Assembly: GCA_002085305.1 (NCBI GenBank)
Contig: NATJ01000121.1
Coordinates: 1 to 5,966 of the forward strand
Direction: 5' to 3'
Source of the DNA: Epsilonproteobacteria bacterium 4484_65
GTDB lineage: Bacteria; Campylobacterota; Campylobacteria; Campylobacterales; Sulfurovaceae
Length of the DNA stretch: 5,966 nt
Under the pieces are notes generated by a model, which saw only the letters and a list, made by a program, of their open reading frames with translations, made no database searches and was not told the DNA's origin. Numbering within the stretch: position 1 is the stretch's first letter; every line of letters starts with the position of its first letter. Shown here in pieces: positions 1 through 5,219 of this stretch. A program made the translations under genes and the position numbers.

Positions 1-1
1 A

Positions 2-601
2 AAGATCATAAGGCTAGTATTTGCAACAATAGCTACTCTTATGATCAATGGTTGTGGTATGTCGCACCTTAGCTACAATAACAAGCAACTTATTGTTCAG
101 GTAGAAAAAGAGTATCTACAGATGGATGGTACCCTACTCAGTGAGCACAGAGATAATTTCAGCAGTCTATTCCTCAGTCAAAAGATTTTACGTTTAAATG
201 AAGGTAACCTTGTTGTATATGAAGATGCAAGAACAGATTTGGCCTATGAATTTGAACCACCGATCACACGAAGTATTAAAATCATATTTGAGGCTAAAAG
301 CGTAATAATGGTTTATGCAAAAAGCCATCTCTATGCCTATCAACTCATACTGAAAAATGGAAAGATTCTCAATGTTATTGCGCAGCAGGGGGATACACAG
401 CAGCTTAAATTTGTCTATGGATTGAGTACGGCGCAGCTTAATAAAATGTTAAAGCAGCTAGATACTGATGCCGTAGGAGTCCACTATAAGCAAGTGATCA
501 GACTAATAGATGAGCATGAAGCCATCTTAAGTAAATGGGATGTACAGAAAGTTCATTTTGTACCCCTTGTAGTTCCTCTGGCTCGAATGAGCGGAAGGTA
601 G
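2..601 (+). CDS. Putative lipoprotein of unknown function, 5' end missing
   Basis: I do not recognise this family. The reading frame is open from base 2, so the true start lies before the window. The first ATG in view (41) cannot be the start, because the residues before it (K-I-I-R-L-V-F-A-T-I-A-T-L) are the charged and hydrophobic part of a signal peptide. They lead into I-N-G-C, with the Cys encoded at 53-55. This resembles a lipobox, although Asn at -2 is unusual, so the mature protein is probably lipid-anchored. About 180 residues follow, rich in short hydrophobic stretches that suggest beta strands, then a more helical part near the end (L-N-K-M-L-K-Q-L). There is no heme motif, no iron-sulfur motif and no membrane span after the signal. 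It ends 9 bp before a membrane-anchored cytochrome c on the same strand, so co-transcription is likely. By context it may be an accessory factor for periplasmic electron transfer, but that is inference only. Confidence 0.72.
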   Translation, partial: KIIRLVFATIATLMINGCGMSHLSYNNKQLIVQVEKEYLQMDGTLLSEHRDNFSSLFLSQKILRLNEGNLVVYEDARTDLAYEFEPPITRSIKIIFEAKSVIMVYAKSHLYAYQLILKNGKILNVIAQQGDTQQLKFVYGLSTAQLNKMLKQLDTDAVGVHYKQVIRLIDEHEAILSKWDVQKVHFVPLVVPLARMSGR

Positions 602-610
602 TAGTTCCTT

Positions 611-1111
611 ATGCAAAAGATTATACCTTATCTTGCCATACTCATTGTTATCATATATGCTGTCTATAATGCAAAGTTCCATAACCCCAAAAAAGTGGAT
701 ACACATACTCATACAAACTATGAAGAGCATATCAAAACACATAAGACCACAACACACTATGAAGATGAGCTCTCTCATATCAATACAGATGAATATACTA
801 AAGAGTACATCATAAGAGTCATTGATCATGGCTCAAACATACTGGATTTTAAAGGTGGTGAAATGGAGGGTGGTTTTGCTGCACATGATGATGCAGAGAA
901 GATCGCCTGTTATGTGATGGAATTTTCCGGTAAAAAATGTACTGCACCCTACCCTAAAAATGCTGCCATGTTTTATACCAGTATCTGTGGAGGGTGCCAT
1001 GGAGATGACGGTAAAGGTTTGGGGGGAACCTACCCTGACCTTACAAAAGCTAAACTGCTAGGCATAGAGAAAAGAGAAAGCTTTCTGAGGTCCATGAGTA
1101 TGCACAAATAA
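611..1111 (+). CDS. Membrane-anchored monoheme cytochrome c with His-rich linker
   Basis: This 166-residue protein is a c-type cytochrome held by an N-terminal membrane segment (residues 4-19), with the rest in the periplasm. A linker (24-56) carries seven histidines. The single heme-binding motif is C126-G-G-C-H130, followed by G-D-D-G-K-G and P-D-L as in small class I cytochromes. Only 36 residues follow H130, fewer than usual. The second half of the fold seems to come first: residues 62-107 have a helix, M85 between glycines, and an acidic start to an I-A-x-Y-V helix, which normally follows the heme motif and supplies the Met ligand. M162 or M164 are alternative ligands. C100 and C110 are extra cysteines outside the motif. 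An AAGG at 595-598 is a rather distant Shine-Dalgarno sequence. A role in electron delivery to a periplasmic reductase is plausible; the exact family (for example a NosC-like or Nap-associated cytochrome) cannot be set from the sequence alone. Confidence 0.8.
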   Translation: MQKIIPYLAILIVIIYAVYNAKFHNPKKVDTHTHTNYEEHIKTHKTTTHYEDELSHINTDEYTKEYIIRVIDHGSNILDFKGGEMEGGFAAHDDAEKIACYVMEFSGKKCTAPYPKNAAMFYTSICGGCHGDDGKGLGGTYPDLTKAKLLGIEKRESFLRSMSMHK

Positions 1112-1114
1112 TCA

Positions 1115-1123
1115 TGCTATAAT
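1115..1123 (+). promoter_or_regulatory. Extended -10 promoter of the NapL-like gene
   Basis: TGCTATAAT is a perfect extended -10 (TGn plus TATAAT) placed just after the stop of the cytochrome gene. Transcription would start near 1130, leaving a leader of about 22 nt before the ATG at 1153. No good -35 is visible, which is normal for Campylobacterota sigma-70 promoters. It implies that the beta-propeller gene can be expressed apart from the two genes upstream. Confidence 0.62.
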
Positions 1124-1152
1124 CTCACCAAATTAAAAAATTGGGTATCTCT

Positions 1153-2106
1153 ATGTATAAAATCTTCCTCACTCTTATACTATTGTTCTCAACTATGCAT
1201 GCCAAAGACCTCTCCCCTATAGCTGAAATAGAAGCTTCCGGGCTTGTAAGTGATTTTGTAGAAGACAATGGATTACTGTATGTAGCTACAGATGCCGGTT
1301 GCGTAGACATCATAGACCTTAGTACACAAAAGATAGTCAGTAAGATACAAATAGCACCTCTAGCAACAGCTATGGGAGACTTTGTCCCTGCTCGTATACA
1401 CAGTATTGATAGATTTCAAGGAAAAACACTTTTTGTAAGTTCTGGTGAAAGTGCCTATAGGAATGTATGGGTACATGATGGTGTACGACTGCGTAAAATC
1501 GTAGATGAAAAACAGCAGATCATGCCAAAACGGGCATTTTTTGCCAATGATGGACAGGTGGTATTTGGTACTTTTGGTTCTAATGTAATACTCTATGACA
1601 ATAAAGAGAGTTACAAACTGTATGATAGTCATATCTCTGAAAGTACGATGGGTGGTATGATCCTAAGTCATGATAGAAAAAAAATGGTGGTATCTGATGA
1701 GAGTGGTACAGTAAGAGTTCTAGATGTAAAAAGTTCTCAAGTGGAAAAAGTCTTCTCGTCTGAACATGTAGACAATATTTACCGTGTTGCATACAGCAAT
1801 GAACTCATCATCACAGCAGGACAAGATAGACGCGTAGGCGTTTATTCTCTTGACGGCAAAGTATCCTATCATATAAAAAGTGACTTTTTGGTTTACAGTG
1901 TAGGGCTAAGTCCTAGCGGAAAGACAGGCATTTACTCCAGTGGCACAAATAATCACTTACAGCTTTTTAACACTAAAGATGGAAGTAAAACAGACCGTCT
2001 TGTAGGACATTATGCTTCAGTGAATAAAATTATGTTTATTGCTGAGCATGCACTTGTGAGTGCAGGTGATGAAAATACGATCTTTTTCTGGATGATCAAC
2101 AACTAA
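1153..2106 (+). CDS. napL: NapL-like periplasmic WD40/beta-propeller protein
   Basis: The product is a 317-residue secreted beta-propeller. Residues 1-17 form a signal peptide ending in M-H-A before K-D-L. The body consists of repeating propeller blades: L-L-Y-V-A-T-D-A-G near residue 41, further blades with S-x-D/E-S-G-T-V-R-V-L-D and I-T-A-G-Q-D-R-R-V-G-V-Y, and a last V-S-A-G-D-E-N-T-I-F-F-W typical of a WD-type blade. Length, export signal and the V-A-T-D-A-G-C-V-D-I-I-D-L stretch fit NapL, an accessory protein of unclear biochemical role encoded in epsilonproteobacterial nap (periplasmic nitrate reductase) operons. That match is from memory of the family. No napA, B, G, H, F or D is in this window, so a general WD40 protein remains possible. 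I chose ATG 1153 over TTG 1141 because it starts the signal peptide cleanly; TTG would add M-G-I-S. Its Shine-Dalgarno sequence is weak. It has its own extended -10 just upstream. Confidence 0.66.
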   Translation: MYKIFLTLILLFSTMHAKDLSPIAEIEASGLVSDFVEDNGLLYVATDAGCVDIIDLSTQKIVSKIQIAPLATAMGDFVPARIHSIDRFQGKTLFVSSGESAYRNVWVHDGVRLRKIVDEKQQIMPKRAFFANDGQVVFGTFGSNVILYDNKESYKLYDSHISESTMGGMILSHDRKKMVVSDESGTVRVLDVKSSQVEKVFSSEHVDNIYRVAYSNELIITAGQDRRVGVYSLDGKVSYHIKSDFLVYSVGLSPSGKTGIYSSGTNNHLQLFNTKDGSKTDRLVGHYASVNKIMFIAEHALVSAGDENTIFFWMINN

Positions 2107-2161
2107 ACACTTTAAATAATGATTTTTTTCAGTAAATAAGCTTAACACTAAGAAAACAAGC

Positions 2162-2167
2162 TACAAT
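2162..2167 (+). promoter_or_regulatory. Probable -10 element of the cold-shock gene
   Basis: TACAAT lies 152 bp before the cold-shock start codon, with an AT-rich stretch and a T7 run (2123-2129) about 35 bp further upstream, as is common in Campylobacterota promoters. Transcription would start near 2173-2175, giving an untranslated leader of roughly 145 nt. The call is supported by the start point falling at the base of the first hairpin. Confidence 0.45.
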
Positions 2168-2173
2168 ATATGC

Positions 2174-2319
2174 GATGAAAGATGAGGTACGAGTTCATCT
2201 ATCGTGTGTTAACAGTGTGTTTATAAGCTCTGCTATACCCCGAAAGACTCTCACCGATTTGGATTCCGCTTATATTAGGGATAACCCATAAGTGAATATT
2301 ATTACCCAAAGGTACAAAA
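2174..2319 (+). promoter_or_regulatory. Long structured 5' leader of the cold-shock gene
   Basis: This 146-nt stretch has no convincing coding frame but several complementary segments. Hairpin A pairs 2173-2176 with 2201-2204 and 2180-2185 with 2195-2200, with a GAA bulge and a 9-nt loop. Helix B pairs TATAAGC (2222-2228) perfectly with GCTTATA (2268-2274). Helix C uses the same CTTAT (2269-2273) with ATAAG (2288-2292), around an inner GGG/CCC pair (2278-2280 with 2285-2287). B and C therefore exclude each other. A small hairpin TACC/GGTA (2303-2306 with 2311-2314) covers the GG of the Shine-Dalgarno sequence. Enterobacterial cspA mRNAs also have a long leader that refolds with temperature; a similar role here is inference from layout, not from sequence similarity. 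It matches no riboswitch class I know. Confidence 0.5.
2308..2312 (+). promoter_or_regulatory. Shine-Dalgarno sequence of the cold-shock gene, inside a small hairpin
   Basis: AAAGG lies 7 nt before ATG 2320. It is unusual in that its GG can pair with the CC at 2305-2306 in a 4-bp hairpin with a CAAA loop, which could reduce ribosome access. Confidence 0.55.
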
Positions 2320-2538
2320 ATGGCAGAATTAGTAAACGGAACTGTTAAATGGTTCAACGATGAAAAAGGTTATGGATTTATCCAACAAGAAAATGGTGGA
2401 GCAGATGTATTCGTACATTTCCGTCAAGTAAATAACGACAGTGGTGGACGTGTAACACTTGCTGAAGGTCAAGCAGTAACATTTGAAGTTGGTGAAGGTC
2501 AAAAAGGCCCACAAGCTGAGAACGTAACTCCACTCTAG
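2320..2538 (+). CDS. CspA-family cold-shock protein
   Basis: This is a complete 72-residue single-domain cold-shock protein, the usual size for the family. It is a cytoplasmic five-stranded OB-fold that binds single-stranded RNA and DNA and acts as an RNA chaperone or antiterminator in cold shock or growth control. Visible hallmarks are the start G-T-V-K-W-F-N, RNP1 as K-G-Y-G-F-I (residues 16-21), RNP2 as D-V-F-V-H-F (29-34), and the closing G-P-Q-A-E-N-V. The aromatic nucleic-acid-binding residues W11, F12, Y18, F20, F31, H33 and F34 are all present. The start is set by an AAAGG sequence 7 nt upstream. The gene is monocistronic: a long structured leader precedes it and a hairpin terminator follows 10 bp after the stop. 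Family membership is certain; which E. coli csp letter applies cannot be decided, so no symbol is given. Confidence 0.97.
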   Translation: MAELVNGTVKWFNDEKGYGFIQQENGGADVFVHFRQVNNDSGGRVTLAEGQAVTFEVGEGQKGPQAENVTPL

Positions 2539-2548
2539 TAGTGAGTTA

Positions 2549-2569
2549 TTGCAGGCATCTCGCCTGCAA
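2549..2569. terminator. Hairpin terminator between convergent genes
   Basis: TTGCAGGC (2549-2556) and GCCTGCAA (2562-2569) form a perfect 8-bp stem with a 5-nt loop, between the cold-shock stop (2538) and the stop of the convergent DUF4139 gene (2597). The tail on the + strand is AT-rich (attaaattt) rather than a solid T run, so termination may be moderate. The symmetry would let it serve both strands. Confidence 0.7.
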
Positions 2570-2596
2570 ATTAAATTTCCCTATATTTTCTACTTT

Positions 2597-3955
2597 CTAA
2601 TAACTTACTTTTAAATCTTTATCATAAGCTATTTCAAACAATACTTCTATATTTTTATTTTCATGTGCAGCTAGTGTAAGTTTTATCTCTATTTTACCGT
2701 CTTTGAGAAGTTTATAATTCACTTTTTTATCTGATCTTACTTCTAAAAGTTTTACTTTTATCTCTTCTGTTGTAGAAGTTGGTATACGTTCTGTTACAGT
2801 CAATGTTTTGGGTGTATCAGATTTATTGGTTACTTTTCGTTCCACCTTTATATCTAACTCTGCTTGTGTATAAAGTCTGTATTTCCCCTCTCTATACTCC
2901 CCTACTGCTTTATCATTGATGGTAGTTTGTGCTGATCTTACTTTCCATTGATTATTGTCTATTTGAAGTTTTGGTGTAAAGCTGCATGTATGAAATGCTG
3001 TTGTATTTCTGTAAGGGAACACACGTATATCACACTGAAGTGGTACCTTCCATTGTGTAACCTGCACATCTACAGGCATACCGGTAGAAGGGAGGGAAAG
3101 ATCTTTGACCTGATACTCTCTTGCATTCAAATAGTTTGCTACAGGAGCAGGATCTGTTCCTGCTGCCATAGCCATTTCCATCATCGGTTCATCTTGCATA
3201 GCAATAGCTCTTTTTGATTTTGCATAACTTCTTTTTGGTCGTGGTATAGTTTTACTTACGATCCAGGGAGAAAAGTGTATAGGTCTAATGTAACGATGTG
3301 CCGGTCGATAGAAGAACATTGCATCGTCAGCTTGCATATCTATACCGCTTTTGTTTGTAATGGAAAGGTATTGCGTCACAGTTACACTCTTCTTATCAGC
3401 AATATCAGCTTCATAAAAAGTGGAAAAGGAGAGCTGACCATAAGGAAGTGTAAGTTCCAGCTCTTCTGGACATGATCGTCTACTGCTAAGTGCATTTGGT
3501 GTAGGTGCTTGTCGCTCAAAATCTTTTGACAGTAATGCCAACTCTTCTGTAAGTATAGTTGTTTCTATAGAAAGTCTTGCCTGTTCTGTCCCAATTATTT
3601 TTGCTGATTTTATCCAAGAGACAGCATCAAATGAAGTGGGTTGAGGAAGTGATACAAGGGTGTTTAATACTTTTATGTTTGCCTGAGTAGCTTTAAGTTT
3701 CTGTACCGTTCCTTTTATCTCAGTCAACTCCTGGCAAAGTCGATCATCACTTGGACAGGCAGAGCTAGCCTTAAGAGGGACAACACTGCCTTTACATTTA
3801 GCTTCTAACCCTTTTGCAAAGCCTAAAAAGGATGTTTCAGGTTGAAATGTATAGGTTGCACTGTCTTGATAGATAGCCAAAGAAGAGGCTTGATTTAATC
3901 CGGTACTTAAAAGTAGTCCCAACGTGAGTGATTTAGCAAAAGTAAATGCTTGCAT
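2597..3955 (-). CDS. Secreted DUF4139 (MuiA-like) domain protein
   Basis: This is a 452-residue exported protein. Residues 1 to about 25 are a signal peptide (K8 followed by a hydrophobic stretch, then A-S-S-L-A). Residues 75-150 look helical or coiled-coil, as between the N-terminal and DUF4139 parts of the mucoidy inhibitor A family. From about 165 to 452 the protein is beta-rich and ends in segments typical of DUF4139 (T-V-T-E-R-I-P-T-S near 386-394; L-x-A-H-E-N-K-x-I-E-V-L-F-E-I-A-Y near 428-444). Residues 239-272 are a basic, then Met/Ala/Pro-rich low-complexity insert, also common in this family. Six cysteines (54, 67, 74, 162, 308, 324) could form three disulfides in the periplasm. The N-terminal DUF4140 domain is not clearly recognisable. 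The biochemical function of the family is unknown. AAGGA lies 6 nt before the ATG. It follows a cytochrome c gene by 38 bp. Confidence 0.82.
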   Translation of the reverse strand: MQAFTFAKSLTLGLLLSTGLNQASSLAIYQDSATYTFQPETSFLGFAKGLEAKCKGSVVPLKASSACPSDDRLCQELTEIKGTVQKLKATQANIKVLNTLVSLPQPTSFDAVSWIKSAKIIGTEQARLSIETTILTEELALLSKDFERQAPTPNALSSRRSCPEELELTLPYGQLSFSTFYEADIADKKSVTVTQYLSITNKSGIDMQADDAMFFYRPAHRYIRPIHFSPWIVSKTIPRPKRSYAKSKRAIAMQDEPMMEMAMAAGTDPAPVANYLNAREYQVKDLSLPSTGMPVDVQVTQWKVPLQCDIRVFPYRNTTAFHTCSFTPKLQIDNNQWKVRSAQTTINDKAVGEYREGKYRLYTQAELDIKVERKVTNKSDTPKTLTVTERIPTSTTEEIKVKLLEVRSDKKVNYKLLKDGKIEIKLTLAAHENKNIEVLFEIAYDKDLKVSY

Positions 3956-3961
3956 GAATTA

Positions 3962-3966
3962 TCCTT
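3962..3966 (-). promoter_or_regulatory. Shine-Dalgarno sequence of the DUF4139 gene
   Basis: Read on the minus strand this is AAGGA, 6 nt before the ATG at 3955. It is the clearest ribosome binding site in the window and fixes this start. Confidence 0.75.
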
Positions 3967-3982
3967 AAAAGTGATATGGATA

Positions 3983-3988
3983 ATTATA
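3983..3988 (-). promoter_or_regulatory. Candidate -10 element of the DUF4139 gene
   Basis: The minus strand reads TATAAT here, in the 38-bp gap after the cytochrome stop. It predicts a transcript start near 3976 and a leader of about 20 nt. It has no TGn extension and no clear -35, so read-through from the cytochrome gene may be the main source of expression. Confidence 0.45.
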
Positions 3989-3993
3989 ACCTA

Positions 3994-4359
3994 TTATTTT
4001 GTAGTATTGTTCTCTTTTGCATGAGATAAATAGTTTTCATTTTTCTTTTGCAGATAATCATAAATAGCCTTTACCTCTTCATCGGTCAGGTAGTACCTGG
4101 GCATGATCTCATGATAGCTGCTTACACTTTTGATCATAGTCCGGAGGCTCTCTTTACGTATATCAGAGCCTTTTATAGCCTGCTTACCATGAATATCACG
4201 AAACTCTACTATAGTTGTACCTGCACCATCTTTTCCATGACATTGAGAGCAACTGACTCCCCTAGGATTATTGTAAAGCATTTCACCATACTCATAGTGT
4301 GAAATAAAATCTTCATTTGCTCCCAGTAAAAGCGGTAGTAAAACTAATAATCTCTTCAT
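3994..4359 (-). CDS. Periplasmic monoheme class I cytochrome c
   Basis: This is a 121-residue soluble cytochrome c, probably shuttling electrons in the periplasm. Residues 1-14 are a signal peptide (M-K-R, then a Leu-rich core, ending L-G-A). The heme motif is C37-S-Q-C-H41 followed by G-K-D-G-A-G. The likely sixth ligand is M86 in H-E-I-M-P, 45 residues later, followed by the usual acidic turn and helix (L-T-D-E-E-V-K-A-I-Y-D-Y-L). The tail after residue 104 is hydrophilic. I place the start at ATG 4359; the TTG at 4374 in the same frame would add M-R-C-A-I before the signal peptide and overlap the folD start codon. The Shine-Dalgarno sequence is poor with either start. It diverges from folD and is followed 38 bp later by the DUF4139 gene, perhaps as one transcript. 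The redox partner cannot be named from the sequence. Confidence 0.88.
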   Translation of the reverse strand: MKRLLVLLPLLLGANEDFISHYEYGEMLYNNPRGVSCSQCHGKDGAGTTIVEFRDIHGKQAIKGSDIRKESLRTMIKSVSSYHEIMPRYYLTDEEVKAIYDYLQKKNENYLSHAKENNTTK

Positions 4360-4373
4360 GATAGCGCATCTCA

Positions 4374-5219
4374 ATGCAACTTATCGATGGTAAAGCTTTA
4401 GCCAAAAAAGTACAAGATTCTGTATCTACTGGAGTTGAACAACTTAAACAGGAAAAAAATATCGTTCCTGGACTTGCAGTACTGCTTATAGGCGATGATC
4501 CGGCGAGTCACTCCTATGTGAAGATGAAAGCAAAAGCGTGTGAAAAAGTCGGTTTTTATTCTATCACTCACAACATGCCTGACACTATTTCGCAAGATGA
4601 GATCATAGCAACCATTGAAATGATGAATAACAACCCTCGTATAGATGGTATCTTGGTACAATTACCATTGCCTAAACATGTAGATACAGATAAGATCCTT
4701 GAAGTCATTGACCCTACAAAAGATGTGGATGGTTTTCATCCGTACAATGTGGGTCGTTTAGTGACTGGTTTGGATGGGTTTGTAGCTTGTACGCCACTGG
4801 GCGTAATGAAAATGTTTGAAGAGTATAACATCGACCTGAAAAGTAAAGATGTATGTGTAGTGGGTGCAAGCAATATCGTAGGTAAACCTATGGCATCTTT
4901 GCTTCTTAATGCTGAGGCTACAGTGACTGTAACACACATCTTTACTAAAGATCTCAAGACACATACAAGTAAAGCTGACATTGTTGTTGTGGGTGTAGGT
5001 GTACCCGGACTCATCAAAGAAGATATGGTTAAAGACGGTGCTATTGTTATCGATATCGGTATCAACCGCAGAGAAGACGGTTCACTGGTTGGTGATGTAG
5101 ATTTTGCAAATGTCAGTGCAAAATGTTCCTATATAACACCTGTCCCGGGTGGTGTTGGTCCTATGACCATAGCAATGCTTTTGAGTAATACACTCAAAGC
5201 TGCTAAAGGTAGAATATAA
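4374..5219 (+). CDS. folD: FolD, methylenetetrahydrofolate dehydrogenase/cyclohydrolase
   Basis: FolD is the cytoplasmic bifunctional enzyme that interconverts 5,10-methylene-THF and 10-formyl-THF through methenyl-THF, using NADP(H). It supplies one-carbon units for purines and formyl-methionine. The 281-residue protein has normal family length. Visible motifs are S-Y-V-K-M-K-A-K (47-54; Y48 and catalytic K52), Q-L-P-L-P (96-100), D-V-D-G-F-H (117-122; D119 at the folate site), C-T-P-L-G (139-143), the nucleotide-binding V-V-G-A-S-N-I-V-G-K-P (162-172), D-I-G-I-N-R (227-232) and P-V-P-G-G-V-G-P-M-T (256-265). All key residues are intact. No Shine-Dalgarno sequence is evident before ATG 4374. 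The start is only 14 bp from the divergent cytochrome start, so its promoter must overlap that gene. Its TAA stop overlaps the lepB ATG by one base, indicating an operon with translational coupling. Confidence 0.98.
   Translation: MQLIDGKALAKKVQDSVSTGVEQLKQEKNIVPGLAVLLIGDDPASHSYVKMKAKACEKVGFYSITHNMPDTISQDEIIATIEMMNNNPRIDGILVQLPLPKHVDTDKILEVIDPTKDVDGFHPYNVGRLVTGLDGFVACTPLGVMKMFEEYNIDLKSKDVCVVGASNIVGKPMASLLLNAEATVTVTHIFTKDLKTHTSKADIVVVGVGVPGLIKEDMVKDGAIVIDIGINRREDGSLVGDVDFANVSAKCSYITPVPGGVGPMTIAMLLSNTLKAAKGRI

Noticed and set aside
41..43. ATG 41 as the start of the first gene
   Set aside because: It would remove nearly all of the lipoprotein signal peptide, whose hydrophobic part is encoded upstream in the same open frame.
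2..601. NosL or another known denitrification lipoprotein
   Set aside because: No copper-binding Cys/Met motif beyond the lipobox and no recognisable NosL pattern.
1085..1152. Frameshift explaining the short C-terminus of the cytochrome at 611-1111
   Set aside because: Only about 40 bp separate its stop from the next gene, too little to encode the missing half, and a good promoter lies there instead.
1141..1152. TTG start for the NapL-like protein
   Set aside because: ATG 1153 begins a clean signal peptide; TTG would only add four residues in front of it.
2123..2129. T7 run after the NapL-like gene as an intrinsic terminator
   Set aside because: No GC-containing stem precedes it; it fits better as the AT-rich upstream part of the cold-shock promoter.
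2204..2221. Direct repeat GTGTGTT (2204-2210 and 2215-2221) as an operator
   Set aside because: It lies within the predicted transcript, is short and of low complexity, and nothing else supports protein binding.
2174..2319. Leader as a known riboswitch (TPP, cobalamin, c-di-GMP, glycine) or a tRNA
   Set aside because: None of the conserved core motifs of these classes was found on either strand.
2948..3475. Open frames on the + strand opposite the DUF4139 gene
   Set aside because: Their translations are Cys/His/Ile-rich with no domain or ribosome binding site, as expected for shadows of the minus-strand gene.
4360..4374. TTG start for the minus-strand cytochrome c
   Set aside because: It would add M-R-C-A-I before M-K-R, giving a poorer signal peptide and overlapping the folD start codon.
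4863..4895. FolD nucleotide-binding motif G-A-S-N-I-V-G instead of G-R-S as an altered cofactor site
   Set aside because: As I recall, E. coli FolD also has G-A-S-N-I-V-G, so this is an ordinary proteobacterial form.
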